A DNA stretch of 64,000 nucleotides from Pseudomonas schmalbachii (GCF_017589465.1 NZ_JAELYA010000006.1:124001-188000), one strand, 5' to 3'; shown: positions 29,382-43,931, numbered from the stretch's first letter. The notes: generated by a model from the sequence alone, not told the origin. Program-made: numbers and translations.

Positions 29382-29705
29382 TCACTTCTGCAGATCGGCG
29401 CAGCGCAGGCAGTACTCGGCCGCCGGCAGGGCCTGCAGGCGCCTGCTTTCGATCTCCTCGCCGCAGCGCTCGCAGTAACCGTAGTTGCCATCGGCCAGGC
29501 GCAGACGGGCCAGCCCGACCAGGCGCATGCCCGCCTCCGCCTCGGCCAGCAGCGCCCGCAGCACATCGTCGTTCTGCCGCTGCTGCGCCTGTTCGGCAAA
29601 GTCCGGCGAGTGGGTTCGCCCGAGGTCACGGCGGATCGCTTCCGCACGCTGGGAATATTCGGCAGCCAGCGCATCCAGCGCGGCACGAGGATCGAAAGCG
29701 GACAT
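29382..29705 (-). CDS. DksA/TraR-type C4 zinc-finger protein
   Basis: A 107-residue protein with an N-terminal coiled-coil-like helix (LDALAAEYSQRAEAIRRDLG) and a C4 zinc finger (YCERCGEEIESRRLQALPAA, then CLRC). It resembles short DksA/TraR proteins that enter the RNA polymerase secondary channel, but the coiled coil is shorter than in DksA and the tip Asp pair is not obvious. Corresponds to PA4577. A near-perfect ANR-type site lies 61-74 bp upstream of its start. Confidence 0.85.
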   Translation of the reverse strand: MSAFDPRAALDALAAEYSQRAEAIRRDLGRTHSPDFAEQAQQRQNDDVLRALLAEAEAGMRLVGLARLRLADGNYGYCERCGEEIESRRLQALPAAEYCLRCADLQK

Positions 29706-29765
29706 GAAAGCCCTCCACGAATAAAGGAACTGTTCTTAGTCTGGCTGGTTCCAAGCGAATCGCTG

Positions 29766-29779
29766 CTGATATCAATCAA
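29766..29779. promoter_or_regulatory. Near-consensus ANR/DNR (FNR-type) box
   Basis: CTGAT-ATCA-ATCAA matches TTGAT-N4-ATCAA at nine of ten fixed positions. Its centre is about 67 bp upstream of the zinc-finger gene (reverse) and about 162 bp upstream of the DUF3015 gene (forward), so the reverse gene is the likelier target. Confidence 0.45.
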
Positions 29780-29934
29780 CAGCCCCCTGCCCGGTTGCAG
29801 AGGCGATGGCCTGTGCGGCCTCGGCCAAGCATCGCGCCTTGACACCCTCAAGGCATTCCGAAAAGCTCTGGCGGGCGCCATACGCTGTCTTCCAATCAAT
29901 TATGGCCCCTGGACCAGGAAAGAGAGACACGACG

Positions 29935-30423
29935 ATGAAAAGGATTCTGCTCGCTACCCTCCTCGCCTCCGCATCCGCAGGTGCATTCGCCGCCGCCCCC
30001 GGCAGCGACGGCTGTGGCTGGGGCAACATGCTGTTCAAGGGTCAGCGCGGCGTCGCCACCCACGTACTCGCCGCCACCACCAACGGCAGCTCCGGCAACA
30101 ACACCTTCGGCATGACCACCGGCACCAACGGCTGCCACACCAACGGTGCGCTGACCTACGGCGGCAAGCCGATGATCATCCTCAGCAGCATCATGGACGA
30201 ACTCTCCGAGGACATGGCCAAGGGCAATGGCGAAGCGCTCACCACCTACGCCGTGGTGCTCGGCGTGCAACCGGAAGACCGCGCGCACTTCGCCGAGGTC
30301 ACCCAGGCGCACTTCGCGCAGATCTTCGACAAGTCCGACGTCACCGCGGCGGACGTGTATGCCAATACCCAGGCAGTCCTGAAGCAGGATGCCCGTCTGG
30401 CCAAGTACGCAGAACAGGCCTGA
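29935..30423 (+). CDS. DUF3015 family periplasmic protein
   Basis: A 162-residue protein with a signal peptide (MKRILLATLLASASAGAFAA/APG), then the DUF3015 pattern: DGCGWGNMLFKGQRG, THVLAATTNGSSGNNTFGMT and TNGCHTNG, with two cysteines that likely pair. Function unknown. It corresponds to PA4578. The downstream terminator separates it from the DUF4105 gene by only 54 bp. Confidence 0.87.
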   Translation: MKRILLATLLASASAGAFAAAPGSDGCGWGNMLFKGQRGVATHVLAATTNGSSGNNTFGMTTGTNGCHTNGALTYGGKPMIILSSIMDELSEDMAKGNGEALTTYAVVLGVQPEDRAHFAEVTQAHFAQIFDKSDVTAADVYANTQAVLKQDARLAKYAEQA

Positions 30424-30428
30424 CCCGT

Positions 30429-30455
30429 TAGCCCGCCAACCCGGCGGGCTTTTTC
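30429..30455 (+). terminator. Terminator between DUF3015 and DUF4105 genes
   Basis: The stem AGCCCGCC / GGCGGGCT with loop AACCC, followed by TTTTTCC, directly after the DUF3015 stop. Confidence 0.88.
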
Positions 30456-30477
30456 CTTCACTCATCAAGTCATCCCG

Positions 30478-32346
30478 ATGCCCAAACGCCTGTTGCCCTG
30501 GATGGCGCTGTGCGCCTGTGCCACCTCATACGCCGCACCGCAGATCAGCACCGAGAAAATCCAGGCGCTGGCGGCGCAGCCGTACTGGATCGCCCTCGGC
30601 CATTACGAGCACGCCAAGCTCGGCGGCTGGCGCAGCTTCGTCGATGACGAGGATTTCTTCCTGTCAAAGGAGGATGGCGCCCGGCATCCGGATGCCGAAC
30701 TGGCGGCCACCGTGGAGGCGCTCTACGCCCCGGCGAGCCTCGGCGACAAGCATGCCCAGTGCGTCTACCCGGCACGCACGCGCTGGCTGCGCGATCAGTT
30801 GCAGCTCGACGACCTGCCGAAAGTGGAGTGCCAGGAATTCCGCACCTGGTACAACGACATCAACCCGCACAGCGCCGTGCTGGTGTTCCCCGCCGCCTAC
30901 CTGAACAGCCCGTCGTCGATGTTCGGCCACACCCTGCTGCGCATCGACCAGCAGGATGTCGACTCGAACAACACCGCCCTGCTCAGCTACGCGCTGAACT
31001 TCGGCGCTTTCATCGAAGGCATGGACAACAGCATCCTCTATGCCTGGAAGGGCCTGATGGGCGGATATCCCGGCCTGTTCGCGCTGGTTCCCTACCGCGA
31101 GAAGCTCTCCGAGTACAGCCGCCTAGAGAACCGCGACCTGTGGGAATACCGGCTTAACCTGACGCCCGAGGAAACCGGGCGCATGGTCGAGCACGTCTGG
31201 GAGCTGAAGCAGATCCGCTTCAAGTACTTCTTCTTCGACGAGAACTGCTCGTTCCGCCTGCTCGAACTGCTGGAAATCGCCCGTTCCGGCATCGAGCTGA
31301 CCGATGATTTCCCGATCACCGCGATCCCCACCGATACGGTGCGGGCGGTGAAGAACGCCGGGCTGATCGATCGCGTCGACTACCGCCCTTCGCGGGAACG
31401 GGAACTGCTGGCTCGTGGCGCCCCGCTCGACCATTCCGAACAGCGCCTGGCGCGCCGTCTGGCCGACGACGACAGCCTGCTCGACAGCGCCGAATTCAAG
31501 GCACTGCCGCCCGACCGCCAGGCGCTGGTACAGGACACCGCATTCCGCCTGGTGCGCTACCGCGCCACCGGCCAGGAGCGCGACAGCAACATCGCCTCGC
31601 GCAGCTACAACCTGCTCCGCGCGATCAACCGCAACCCGCCGCCGCCGATGCAGATCGAGCGCCCCGGCCAGCCCGAGGACGGCCACCAGTCGCGCACCTG
31701 GCAGCTCGGCCTCGGCAGCCGCGACGACCAGGCCTTCGCCGAGTACGGCCTGCGCATGGCCTACCACGACCTCGACGACAACGCCTACGGCTTCCCGCTC
31801 GGCGCGCAGATCGAGATCGGCCAGCTCAAGCTGCGCCAGTACGAGAGCAACCAGTGGCAGTTGCAGCAGCTCGATCTGGTCACCATCCGCTCGCTGACGC
31901 CGCGCAACGAGCTGCTACAGCCGCTGTCCTGGCAGGTTTCCTGGGGTTGGGAACGGGTCATGGGCAAGGACAGCGACGACGGCCACGACACCCTTGTCCA
32001 CCATGTGAACGGCGGCGCCGGCGGCAGCTGGAAGCTCACCGAAGACCTGCAGGTCTTCGCCCTGGGCACCGCGCGCATCGAGAACAACCAGGACTTCGCC
32101 GCCACCATCGCCCCGGCGCTGGGCTTCGATGGCGGCCTGCTCTGGCGCAACGGCCTCGGCAACCTGACCCTCGAAGCCAAGGGCGACTACTTCCACAACG
32201 GCGAGGTGCGCCGCAGCCTGAACTTCGGCCAGCAGGTCGAACTCGGGCGCAATCTCGGCCTGCGCCTGTCCGCGCAAAGGGAATTCAGCCAGTTCGCCAG
32301 TCCGATCAACGAAGTCATGCTCGAACTGCGCTGGTACCATTACTGA
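30478..32346 (+). CDS. DUF4105 family exported protein
   Basis: A 622-residue protein with signal peptide (MPKRLLPWMALCACATSYAA). The first half contains the DUF4105 region (EFRTWYNDINPHSAVLVFPA, LNSPSSMFGHTLLRID, the FFFDENCSFRLLELLE motif with a conserved Cys) and looks like a papain-fold hydrolase of the NlpC/P60 or DUF830 kind. The second half (about 400-622) consists of alternating hydrophobic strands ending ELRWYHY, consistent with an outer-membrane beta-barrel. Corresponds to PA4579. The enzymatic role is unproven. Confidence 0.85.
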   Translation: MPKRLLPWMALCACATSYAAPQISTEKIQALAAQPYWIALGHYEHAKLGGWRSFVDDEDFFLSKEDGARHPDAELAATVEALYAPASLGDKHAQCVYPARTRWLRDQLQLDDLPKVECQEFRTWYNDINPHSAVLVFPAAYLNSPSSMFGHTLLRIDQQDVDSNNTALLSYALNFGAFIEGMDNSILYAWKGLMGGYPGLFALVPYREKLSEYSRLENRDLWEYRLNLTPEETGRMVEHVWELKQIRFKYFFFDENCSFRLLELLEIARSGIELTDDFPITAIPTDTVRAVKNAGLIDRVDYRPSRERELLARGAPLDHSEQRLARRLADDDSLLDSAEFKALPPDRQALVQDTAFRLVRYRATGQERDSNIASRSYNLLRAINRNPPPPMQIERPGQPEDGHQSRTWQLGLGSRDDQAFAEYGLRMAYHDLDDNAYGFPLGAQIEIGQLKLRQYESNQWQLQQLDLVTIRSLTPRNELLQPLSWQVSWGWERVMGKDSDDGHDTLVHHVNGGAGGSWKLTEDLQVFALGTARIENNQDFAATIAPALGFDGGLLWRNGLGNLTLEAKGDYFHNGEVRRSLNFGQQVELGRNLGLRLSAQREFSQFASPINEVMLELRWYHY

Positions 32347-32392
32347 TCTCCCTGACGATGCCCGCCCGCGCGCGGCGGGCTGGAAGCGCAGC

Positions 32393-33607
32393 ATGTCCGG
32401 CCCAACCATTCTCGACGTCCCCGGCGGCAAACCGGTCAAACTCTGGACCCAGGGCGTGCCGGTGGAAGACGAAGCCCGCCAGCAACTGATCAACACGGCG
32501 AAGATGCCGTTCATCTTCAAGCATCTGGCGGTGATGCCGGACGTGCACCTGGGCAAGGGCTCGACCATTGGCAGTGTGATCCCCACGGTCGGCGCGATCA
32601 TCCCGGCGGCCGTCGGCGTCGACATCGGCTGCGGCATGATCGCCGCGCGCACCTCGCTGATCGCCAGCGACCTGCCGGACAACCTGCACGGCCTGCGCAG
32701 CGCCATCGAGAAGGCCGTGCCGCACGGCAAGACCTTCGGCCGCCGCGACCAGGGCGCCTGGGATGACGTGCCGGACGCCGCCGACCAGGCGTGGAAGTCG
32801 CTGTCCCGCCGCTTCATGGCGATCACCAACAAGTACCCGCGCCTGGAAAAGACCAACAACCGCCACCACCTCGGCACCCTCGGCACCGGCAACCACTTCA
32901 TCGAGGTCTGCCTGGACGAGGCCAACCGCGTCTGGTTCATGCTGCACAGCGGCTCGCGCGGGGTGGGCAACGCCATCGGCTGCCTGTTCATCGAACTGGC
33001 GCAGAACGACATGCGCCAGCACATCGCCAACCTGCCGGACCGCGACCTCGCCTACTTCGAGGAAGGCAGCCGGCATTTCGACGACTACGTGGAGGCCGTC
33101 GGCTGGGCCCAGGACTTCGCCCGGCAGAACCGCGCGCTGATGATGCAGGCGGTGATCGCCGCCGCACGCAAGATCATCCGCAAGCCGTTCGAAGCCAGCC
33201 TGGAGGCAGTGAACTGCCACCACAACTATGTGCAGAAGGAGCGCCACTTCGGCCGCGAGGTGCTGGTCACCCGCAAGGGCGCAGTGTCGGCGCAGAAGGG
33301 CGAGCTGGGCATCATCCCCGGCTCCATGGGGGCGAAGAGCTTCATCGTCCGCGGCCTCGGCAACGAGGAATCGTTCTGCTCCTGCAGCCACGGCGCCGGC
33401 CGCGTGATGAGCCGCACCCAGGCGAAGAAGCGCTTCAGCGTGGAAGACCAGGTCCGCGCCACCGCCCATGTGGAATGCCGCAAGGACAAAGACGTGATCG
33501 ACGAGATCCCGATGGCCTACAAGGACATCGAACGGGTGATGCAGGCGCAGAACGAGCTGGTCGAGGTGGTGCACACCCTGCGCCAGGTGGTTTGCGTGAA
33601 GGGCTGA
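32393..33607 (+). CDS. rtcB: RtcB family RNA ligase
   Basis: A 404-residue Mn-dependent 3'-5' RNA ligase. The metal and active-site residues are in AVGVDIGCGMIAA (Asp, Cys), HLGTLGTGNHFIE (His), MLHSGSRGVGN (His), NCHHNYV (His) and CSCSHGAGR with the guanylated His near 333. It joins 2',3'-cyclic phosphate or 3'-phosphate ends to 5'-OH ends in RNA repair. No rtcA or sigma-54 regulator rtcR is adjacent; an Archease is also absent. It starts 46 bp after the DUF4105 gene, past a GC-rich hairpin. Confidence 0.95.
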   Translation: MSGPTILDVPGGKPVKLWTQGVPVEDEARQQLINTAKMPFIFKHLAVMPDVHLGKGSTIGSVIPTVGAIIPAAVGVDIGCGMIAARTSLIASDLPDNLHGLRSAIEKAVPHGKTFGRRDQGAWDDVPDAADQAWKSLSRRFMAITNKYPRLEKTNNRHHLGTLGTGNHFIEVCLDEANRVWFMLHSGSRGVGNAIGCLFIELAQNDMRQHIANLPDRDLAYFEEGSRHFDDYVEAVGWAQDFARQNRALMMQAVIAAARKIIRKPFEASLEAVNCHHNYVQKERHFGREVLVTRKGAVSAQKGELGIIPGSMGAKSFIVRGLGNEESFCSCSHGAGRVMSRTQAKKRFSVEDQVRATAHVECRKDKDVIDEIPMAYKDIERVMQAQNELVEVVHTLRQVVCVKG

Positions 33608-33620
33608 TGCCAGATCGAAC

Positions 33621-33704
33621 GTAGGGTGGATCACGCTTCATCGATCCACCAACCACGCTTCTGCCCGGCAGCGAAGGTGGATGGAAAAGCGCCATCCACC
33701 CTAC
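33621..33704. repeat. GTAGGGTGG-type inverted repeat
   Basis: Arms GTAGGGTGGATCACGCTTCA and GCGCCATCCACCCTAC, with an inner GATCCACC / GGTGGAT. It lies between rtcB and the cytochrome c peroxidase gene. Related to the elements at 50276 and 60042 by the GTAGGGTGG ends. Confidence 0.75.
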
Positions 33705-33863
33705 TCCTGACGGAAACCCCGGCCTCCTACAGAAGAGCGACCATCCCACGGGGAATGCATGCGGCGATTGGTAGCCGGGGCGGCCGGTTCGCTTCGTCTA
33801 GAGTTGGATGTGCCCTCGGAGCCCGCTCTCTCCAAGGCGATTAGCCCGACAAGGAGAAATGCC

Positions 33864-34907
33864 ATGCATCCCACACACCTGCTGCCGCTCGGCGGCCTGC
33901 TGCTTTTCGGCTGCATATCCCAGGTCCACGCCGACGCTTTGCGCGACCAGGCGAACACGATGTTCAAGCCGATCCCCGACAATGTCACTGAAGTCCGCGG
34001 CCACCCCATCAGCGCCGAGCAGCAGGAGCTCGGCAAGCAACTGTTCTTCGATCCGCGCCTGTCGCTCAGCCACATCATCAGTTGCAACAGCTGCCACAAC
34101 CTCGGCACCGGCGGCGCCGACAACATTCCCACTTCCATCGGCCACGGCTGGCAGAAAGGCCCGCGAAACTCGCCGACGGTGCTCAACTCGGTGTTCAACG
34201 TCGCGCAATTCTGGGACGGCCGCGCCGAGGACCTGCAGGCCCAGGCCAAGGGGCCGGTGCAGGCCAGCGTGGAGATGAGCAACACGCCGGACCGGGTGGT
34301 CAAGACACTGAACAGCATCCCCGAATACGTCGAGTCGTTCCGCAAGGCCTTCCCCAAGGCGGACAAGGACAAGGCGGTCAGCTTCGACAACATGGCCCTG
34401 GCGCTGGAAGCCTTCGAGGTCACCCTGACCACGCCGGACGCGCCTTTCGACCGCTATCTCAAGGGCGACGACAACGCCCTCACGGCGGAACAGAAGAAAG
34501 GCCTCGAACTGTTCATCAGCAGCGGCTGCGCCGCCTGCCACAACGGGGTGAACGTCGGCGGCCAGGCCTACTTCCCCTTCGGCCTGATGCAGAAGCCCGG
34601 CGCCGACGTACTGCCCAAGGGCGACAAGGGCCGCTTCGCGGTGACCAAGACGGTGAGCGACGAGTACGTGTTCCGCGCCGCGCCGTTGCGCAACGTGGCG
34701 CTGACCGCGCCCTACTTCCACAGCGGCCAGGTGTGGGACCTGAAGGAGGCCGTGGCGATCATGGGCACCAGCCAGCTCGGCAAGGAGCTCAACGAACAGG
34801 AGGTGGCGAGCATTACCGACTTCCTGCACACCCTGACCGGCAGGCAGCCGAAGGTGGAACTGCCGATCCTGCCGCCGAGTTCGGACAAGACGCCGCTGCC
34901 GGAATGA
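33864..34907 (+). CDS. ccpR: Di-heme cytochrome c peroxidase
   Basis: A 347-residue periplasmic enzyme reducing H2O2 to water with electrons from cytochrome c or azurin. The signal peptide is MHPTHLLPLGGLLLFGCISQ and on to VHADA. Two c-type heme sites: CNSCH (74-78, peroxidatic) and CAACH (about 222-226, electron-transfer), with the distal ligand region and PYFHSGQVWDL. AAGGAG lies eight bases before the ATG. In P. aeruginosa this gene (PA4587) is ANR-activated; I find no ANR box in the 160 bp upstream here. The next gene, gdhA, is convergent. Confidence 0.95.
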   Translation: MHPTHLLPLGGLLLFGCISQVHADALRDQANTMFKPIPDNVTEVRGHPISAEQQELGKQLFFDPRLSLSHIISCNSCHNLGTGGADNIPTSIGHGWQKGPRNSPTVLNSVFNVAQFWDGRAEDLQAQAKGPVQASVEMSNTPDRVVKTLNSIPEYVESFRKAFPKADKDKAVSFDNMALALEAFEVTLTTPDAPFDRYLKGDDNALTAEQKKGLELFISSGCAACHNGVNVGGQAYFPFGLMQKPGADVLPKGDKGRFAVTKTVSDEYVFRAAPLRNVALTAPYFHSGQVWDLKEAVAIMGTSQLGKELNEQEVASITDFLHTLTGRQPKVELPILPPSSDKTPLPE

Positions 34908-34918
34908 ATCCGCAGCAA

Positions 34919-34947
34919 TGAAAAAGGGCCGCATCGCGGCCCTTTCT
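34919..34947. terminator. Bidirectional terminator between ccpR and gdhA
   Basis: The stem AAAGGGCCGC / GCGGCCCTTT with a short AT loop, with an A run on the left and TCTCGTT on the right. Confidence 0.9.
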
Positions 34948-34967
34948 CGTTCAGCGGCTGGGCTGGA

Positions 34968-36374
<1,407 letters not shown>

Positions 36375-36492
36375 CTAGATAGTGCGACCTGTCGTTTTGA
36401 TGAAAGTTTTTGGTGCAAAAATGTAAATTCGCACCGATCTGGTGGGAATCTCCCGTTAACGAACGCCCCAATCCGATGCACCGGACACAATG

Positions 36493-36519
36493 AAAAACGG
36501 GGCCCGCAGGCCCCGTTTC
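36493..36519. terminator. Terminator after ettA
   Basis: The stem AAACGGGGCC / GGCCCCGTTT with loop CGCA, flanked by A and T runs. Confidence 0.9.
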
Positions 36520-36533
36520 TCGTCGTTCGGCAG

Positions 36534-38198
<1,665 letters not shown>

Positions 38199-38497
38199 GG
38201 ATACCTGACTTCTGGGATGAAAAGTGACTTGAAAGACGCCGGGCTGCTGCCGGGAGACTCGCGGCATTCCGGCCGAGGCGGCGGAGGCGGTCGATTGCCC
38301 TGGCGGTGGGCACGATCGGCCTGCTGGAGCCCGTCGTGAAAGCAAGGCGTGGCAGTACATCCACGCGCGTGCGGCAAAGCTACCGGAATGGGGGCGGAAG
38401 GGCAAACCACGCTCGTCGATCTACTGGCACTTAGCCGCGCTTCCGGGCATCCTAATCGTAGGAAAACTCTCACCCTTCGCTTCCAGGCAGCCCGCCC
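38199..38497. other. ettA/morA divergent intergenic region
   Basis: About 300 bp between divergent genes. It must contain both promoters, but I see no convincing -35/-10 pair, operator palindrome or repeat. Confidence 0.5.
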
Positions 38498-41400
38498 TTG
38501 TCCGAACACACGCGCCACTCACCGGCCCATCCGGCCACCAAAGGCAGGCTGGCCCACAAGAGCACCATCTGGGTACTCATCCTGCTGGTGGGCGGACTGT
38601 TGTTCTGGCATTTGCAGGATGAGTTCCGCACCCAGGAGCGCATCGAGCGCGAGCGCACCACCCTGCACGCCAGGCAGTTGGCGCAGCACCTGTCGCTGTC
38701 CCTGAAACTCAAGGCCCAGGCCGCGCAGGCGCTGGTCGAGCAGCACGACCTCCACGCCGCCGGCATGGATGGGCAACCTACGGATCTGCGCGGCAGCCTG
38801 CAGAGCATCTACCCCGCCCTGCACAGCCTGTCCCGGCTGGACAGCAACGGCCAGCGCCTGCCGGACGGCGACACCGCCATCCGCGACCAGGAGTTCATCG
38901 ACGGCATGCTGCGGCGCACGGCCGGCCAGCCCTATCGCTACGCCTTCAGCGAGGACGGCGGCGGGCTGTTCTACCTCCTGCTGCACCGGCCTGACGGCAA
39001 CGGCGATGTCGTCCTGCGCTTATCCGGGGCGGCCGTACGCGCGAACTGGGAAAGAACATTGAGTTCCGGTTCCACCACGAACTGGCTGCTGGAAGATCGG
39101 GAGCGCAACAAGGTGCTCACGCGCGCCAGCGGCGCCGCCAACGCCCCGCTCAGCGCCGCGACCCCGCGCGAACAGGCGCTGGGCCTGACCGGCCTGCCCA
39201 TCGAAAACTCCGACTGGCAACTGCTCCCGCTGTTCGACAATGGCCGGCTGTACCTCGCCATACTGCCGCGCCTGGCCGGCGAGCTGCTGCTCTACATGCT
39301 CGCCGGCGGCATCGCCTGCGTTGCGCTCTTCCGCCTGCAACGGCTGCGCGAGCTGAGCCACTCCTCCAGCGCCGAGGCGCAGAGCCGGCGGCTTGCCGAA
39401 CAGGCCCGCCGACGCTATCGGGAAACCTTCGAGGACGCCGGCATCGCACTCTGCGTCGTCGACCTCGCCGACCTGCGGGAAAGCCTGCAGGAACAGGGCC
39501 TGCATACCGCCGACGACCTGCAGCCCTGGCTGGCCGCGAAAGCGGAACGGCAGGAGTGGTTGCTGCGCAAGATCCGCGTCGTCGAAATCAACAGCGTCGC
39601 CCGCCAGCTGCTTGGCGTCACCTCGGCCGAACAGGCCTGGCAGCAACTGATCGGCGGCCCCGGCATGCGTCCCGGCGGCGTACGCGCCAAGGTCATCGCC
39701 GCCGTGCTGGACGGTCAGGGAACAGTCGCCACGGAAACCATGATCCGCACGCCGCAGGGCGAGAGGCGCCATGTCTGGGTGCAACTGCGCATCCCGGACA
39801 GCCGCGAGGAACTCTCCTCGGTCACCCTCAGCCTCTCCGACATCACCCAGCGCAAGCAGATGGAGCTTTCCCTGCTGGAGCGCGAACGCTTCTGGTCGGA
39901 AGTGGTGCAGGCGGTGCCGGACACCCTCTACATCCAGGACCTGGTCAGCCAGAAGGTGCTGTTCAGCAATCACAGCCTGGGCGGCAAGCTCGGCTACAGC
40001 AGCGCCGAAATCCAGCAGATGGGCGAGCAGTACTGGAAAAAGCTGATCCACCCCGACGAGCGGGAATACTGGTGGCGCCTCGGCAACCTGCGCCAGGTGA
40101 TGGGCGACAACCTGCTGCTGGAAAGCCAGACCCGCTGGCGCCACCGCGACGGCAGCTGGCGCTGGCTGGACTTCCGCGAGCAGGCATTCGGCCGCGATGC
40201 CGACGGGCGTGTGGCCCGGGTGCTGGTGACCGTCAAGGACATCACCGAAACCGTCGAAGGACACGAATCGCTGCACGAGAGCAACCGCCGCTACCGGCTG
40301 CTGGCGGAAAGCATCAGCGACGTGATCTTCTCCACCGACGGTCGGCTGAACCTCAACTACATCAGCCCGTCGCTGCAACAGAACCTCGGCTACAGCCCGG
40401 AATGGGCGCTGCAGCACGGTTTCCAGCATATCGTCACCAACCCGGAACAGCTCGACCGCCTGTATGCGCTGCTCAGCCAGGCCCGCGCCACCATCGGCAA
40501 CCCGCAGCTCGCCGCCGAGCTGCGCGAGTCGGGCGATCCGCACCTGTTCCACATCGACTGCCTGCGCGCCGACGGGCGCAAGGTCCCGCTGGAGCTGCGC
40601 ATCGCCCTGATGTGGGATGAGCTGGGGCGCTTCGAAGGGCTGCTCGGCGTGGCCCGCGACATCAGCCAGCAACGCCGTGCGGAGCGCGAGATGCGCATGT
40701 CCGCCACGGTCTTCGAACATTCCTCGGCGGCGATCATGGTCACCGACCCGGCCGGCTACATCGTCCAGGTCAACAGCTCGTTCACCCGCCTGACCGGTTA
40801 CTCCGCCGGCGAAGTGCTCGACCAGCAGACGCGCATGCTCACCGCCGATACCCAGAGCGGCAACCAGTTCCAGCACATCCTCGACAGCCTGCAGGACAGC
40901 GGCACCTGGGAAGGCGAGATCCTCCTCAAGCGCCGCGGCGGCGGGCTCTATCCGTCCTGGGTCGGCATCACCGCGGTGTACGACGAGGAAGGCGACCTGG
41001 TCAGCTTCGTCTGCTTCTTCAGCGACATCAGCGAGCGTAAGGCCAGCGAACGGCGCATCCACCGCCTGGCCTACTACGACGCCCTCACCCACCTGCCCAA
41101 CCGCACGCTGTTCCAGGACCGCCTGCACACCGCCCTGCAGCATGCCGAACGGCACGGTCAGTGGGTGGTGCTGATGTTCCTAGACCTCGACCGCTTCAAG
41201 CCGATCAACGACTCCCTCGGCCACGCCGCCGGCGACCGCATGCTCAAGGAAGTGGCCGAGCGCCTGAGCCAGTGCGTGAGCGACGACGACACCGTGGCGC
41301 GCATGGGCGGCGACGAGTTCACCCTGCTGCTGACCGGCCAGGGCAGCCGCGAACAGGCGCTGAACCGGGCGATCCAGGTCGCCGAGAAAATCCTCGCCGG

Positions 41401-42379
41401 CCTCACCCGGCCGTTCGCCCTGGAGGGCCGCGAGTTCTTCGTCACCGCGAGCATCGGCATCGCTCTGTCGCCGCAGGACGGCGCCGAGCTGAACAAGCTG
41501 ATGAAGAACGCCGACACGGCGATGTACCACGCCAAGGAAATGGGCAAGAACAACTACCAGTTCTACCAGGCCGAGATGAACGCCCGCGCGCTGGAACGCC
41601 TGGAGCTGGAAAGCGACCTGCGCCGCGCCATCGAGCAGAACGAATTCGTCCTGCACTACCAGCCGCAGTTCACCGGCGACGGCCGCCGCCTGACCGGCGC
41701 CGAGGCCCTGCTGCGCTGGCAGCACCCGCGCCGCGGGCTGATCACCCCCTCCGAGTTCGTTCCGGTGCTGGAAGAGCTCGGCCTGATCACCCAGGTCGGC
41801 GACTGGCTGCTCGGCGAGGCCTGCCGTCAGCTCAAGGTCTGGCACCGGGAAAAAGTGCGGGTGCCGAAGATCTCGGTGAACCTCTCCGCCCGCCAGTTCG
41901 CCGACGGCCAGCTGGGCACGCGGATCGCGCGAATCCTGGAAGAAACCGGCACGCCGCCGGCCTGCCTGGAGCTCGAACTGACCGAAAGCATCCTGATGAG
42001 CGACGTGTCCCAGGCGATGCATACCCTGTCCCGCCTCAAGCACCTCGGCCTGGCGGTGGCGGTGGACGACTTCGGCACCGGCTATTCCTCGCTCAACTAC
42101 CTCAAGCAGTTCCCCATCGACGTACTGAAGATTGACCGCACCTTCGTCGACGGCCTGCCCCACGGCGAACAGGACGCCCAGATCGCCCGCGCCATCATCG
42201 CCATGGCCCACAGCCTGAGCCTGATGGTGATCGCCGAGGGCGTGGAGAGCCAGGAACAGCTCGACTTCCTCCGCGAACACGGCTGCGACGAGGTACAGGG
42301 CTTCCTCTTCGGCCGGCCGATGCCGGCGGAACAGTTCGCCACGCTGTTCGCCAACCATGCGTTGCTGATGCTGGAGTGA
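38498..42379 (+). CDS. morA: MorA-like membrane PAS-GGDEF-EAL protein
   Basis: A 1293-residue protein of c-di-GMP turnover. Helix TM1 ([15 protein letters not shown], about 23-38), a periplasmic sensor domain, TM2 ([16 protein letters not shown], about 263-280), four PAS-like domains, then GGDEF (about 937-941) and EAL (EALLRW, about 1068). Diguanylate cyclase GGDEF is intact but the I-site reads SDDD instead of RxxD. EAL motifs [21 protein letters not shown] and EGVES are intact, so phosphodiesterase activity is likely. P. aeruginosa MorA controls motility and biofilm. The start is uncertain: TTG at 38498, the first codon that keeps TM1 whole, with only a weak CCAGGCAG upstream. Adjacent glyA matches PA4601-PA4602. 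PAO1 MorA is about 120 aa longer. Confidence 0.9.
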   Translation: MSEHTRHSPAHPATKGRLAHKSTIWVLILLVGGLLFWHLQDEFRTQERIERERTTLHARQLAQHLSLSLKLKAQAAQALVEQHDLHAAGMDGQPTDLRGSLQSIYPALHSLSRLDSNGQRLPDGDTAIRDQEFIDGMLRRTAGQPYRYAFSEDGGGLFYLLLHRPDGNGDVVLRLSGAAVRANWERTLSSGSTTNWLLEDRERNKVLTRASGAANAPLSAATPREQALGLTGLPIENSDWQLLPLFDNGRLYLAILPRLAGELLLYMLAGGIACVALFRLQRLRELSHSSSAEAQSRRLAEQARRRYRETFEDAGIALCVVDLADLRESLQEQGLHTADDLQPWLAAKAERQEWLLRKIRVVEINSVARQLLGVTSAEQAWQQLIGGPGMRPGGVRAKVIAAVLDGQGTVATETMIRTPQGERRHVWVQLRIPDSREELSSVTLSLSDITQRKQMELSLLERERFWSEVVQAVPDTLYIQDLVSQKVLFSNHSLGGKLGYSSAEIQQMGEQYWKKLIHPDEREYWWRLGNLRQVMGDNLLLESQTRWRHRDGSWRWLDFREQAFGRDADGRVARVLVTVKDITETVEGHESLHESNRRYRLLAESISDVIFSTDGRLNLNYISPSLQQNLGYSPEWALQHGFQHIVTNPEQLDRLYALLSQARATIGNPQLAAELRESGDPHLFHIDCLRADGRKVPLELRIALMWDELGRFEGLLGVARDISQQRRAEREMRMSATVFEHSSAAIMVTDPAGYIVQVNSSFTRLTGYSAGEVLDQQTRMLTADTQSGNQFQHILDSLQDSGTWEGEILLKRRGGGLYPSWVGITAVYDEEGDLVSFVCFFSDISERKASERRIHRLAYYDALTHLPNRTLFQDRLHTALQHAERHGQWVVLMFLDLDRFKPINDSLGHAAGDRMLKEVAERLSQCVSDDDTVARMGGDEFTLLLTGQGSREQALNRAIQVAEKILAGLTRPFALEGREFFVTASIGIALSPQDGAELNKLMKNADTAMYHAKEMGKNNYQFYQAEMNARALERLELESDLRRAIEQNEFVLHYQPQFTGDGRRLTGAEALLRWQHPRRGLITPSEFVPVLEELGLITQVGDWLLGEACRQLKVWHREKVRVPKISVNLSARQFADGQLGTRIARILEETGTPPACLELELTESILMSDVSQAMHTLSRLKHLGLAVAVDDFGTGYSSLNYLKQFPIDVLKIDRTFVDGLPHGEQDAQIARAIIAMAHSLSLMVIAEGVESQEQLDFLREHGCDEVQGFLFGRPMPAEQFATLFANHALLMLE

Positions 42380-42387
42380 GTCCCCCT

Positions 42388-42475
42388 GCAGGAGCCAGCT
42401 TGCTGGCGATCAAGGCGTCAGCCGGCCCTGCTATATCCGCTGGAAAGTGAGGATCGCCAGCAAGCTGGCTCCTAC
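42388..42475. repeat. GGAGCCAGCTTGCTGG inverted repeat
   Basis: The left arm GCAGGAGCCAGCTTGCTGGC with GATC and the right arm GATCGCCAGC with AAGCTGGCTCCTAC pair over about 24 bp. It lies between morA and glyA and may end morA transcription. It is a variant of the GTAGGAGC family. Confidence 0.8.
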
Positions 42476-42618
42476 GGGACTCCACAAGTCCATGGACGCT
42501 TTCCACCGGCCTCGTGAGCGCCACTTATCCGCCACGTGACTGGCTTTCATATGCCATCAACCCCCGCATGGGTTAGAATGCGCGCCTTTTCCCAGCACCC
42601 GATCCTTAGAGGACCGCC

Positions 42619-43872
<1,254 letters not shown>

Positions 43873-43897
43873 GTCGGACCCACGAACCGCGATATGA

Positions 43898-43924
43898 AGA
43901 AGCCCGGTAGATACCGGGCTTTTT
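43898..43924. terminator. Terminator between glyA and the J-domain gene
   Basis: The stem AAGCCCGGTA / TACCGGGCTT with loop GA, followed by TTTCATGG; serves glyA and perhaps the convergent gene. Confidence 0.9.
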
Positions 43925-43931
43925 CATGGGT

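Noticed and set aside
27060-30431. A 1123-codon plus-strand frame across the Lon-like and zinc-finger genes
   Set aside because: Antisense shadow of clear reverse genes; it shows no domain of its own.
33705-33863. ANR box upstream of cytochrome c peroxidase
   Set aside because: Expected from P. aeruginosa, but I found no TTGAT-N4-ATCAA-like sequence.
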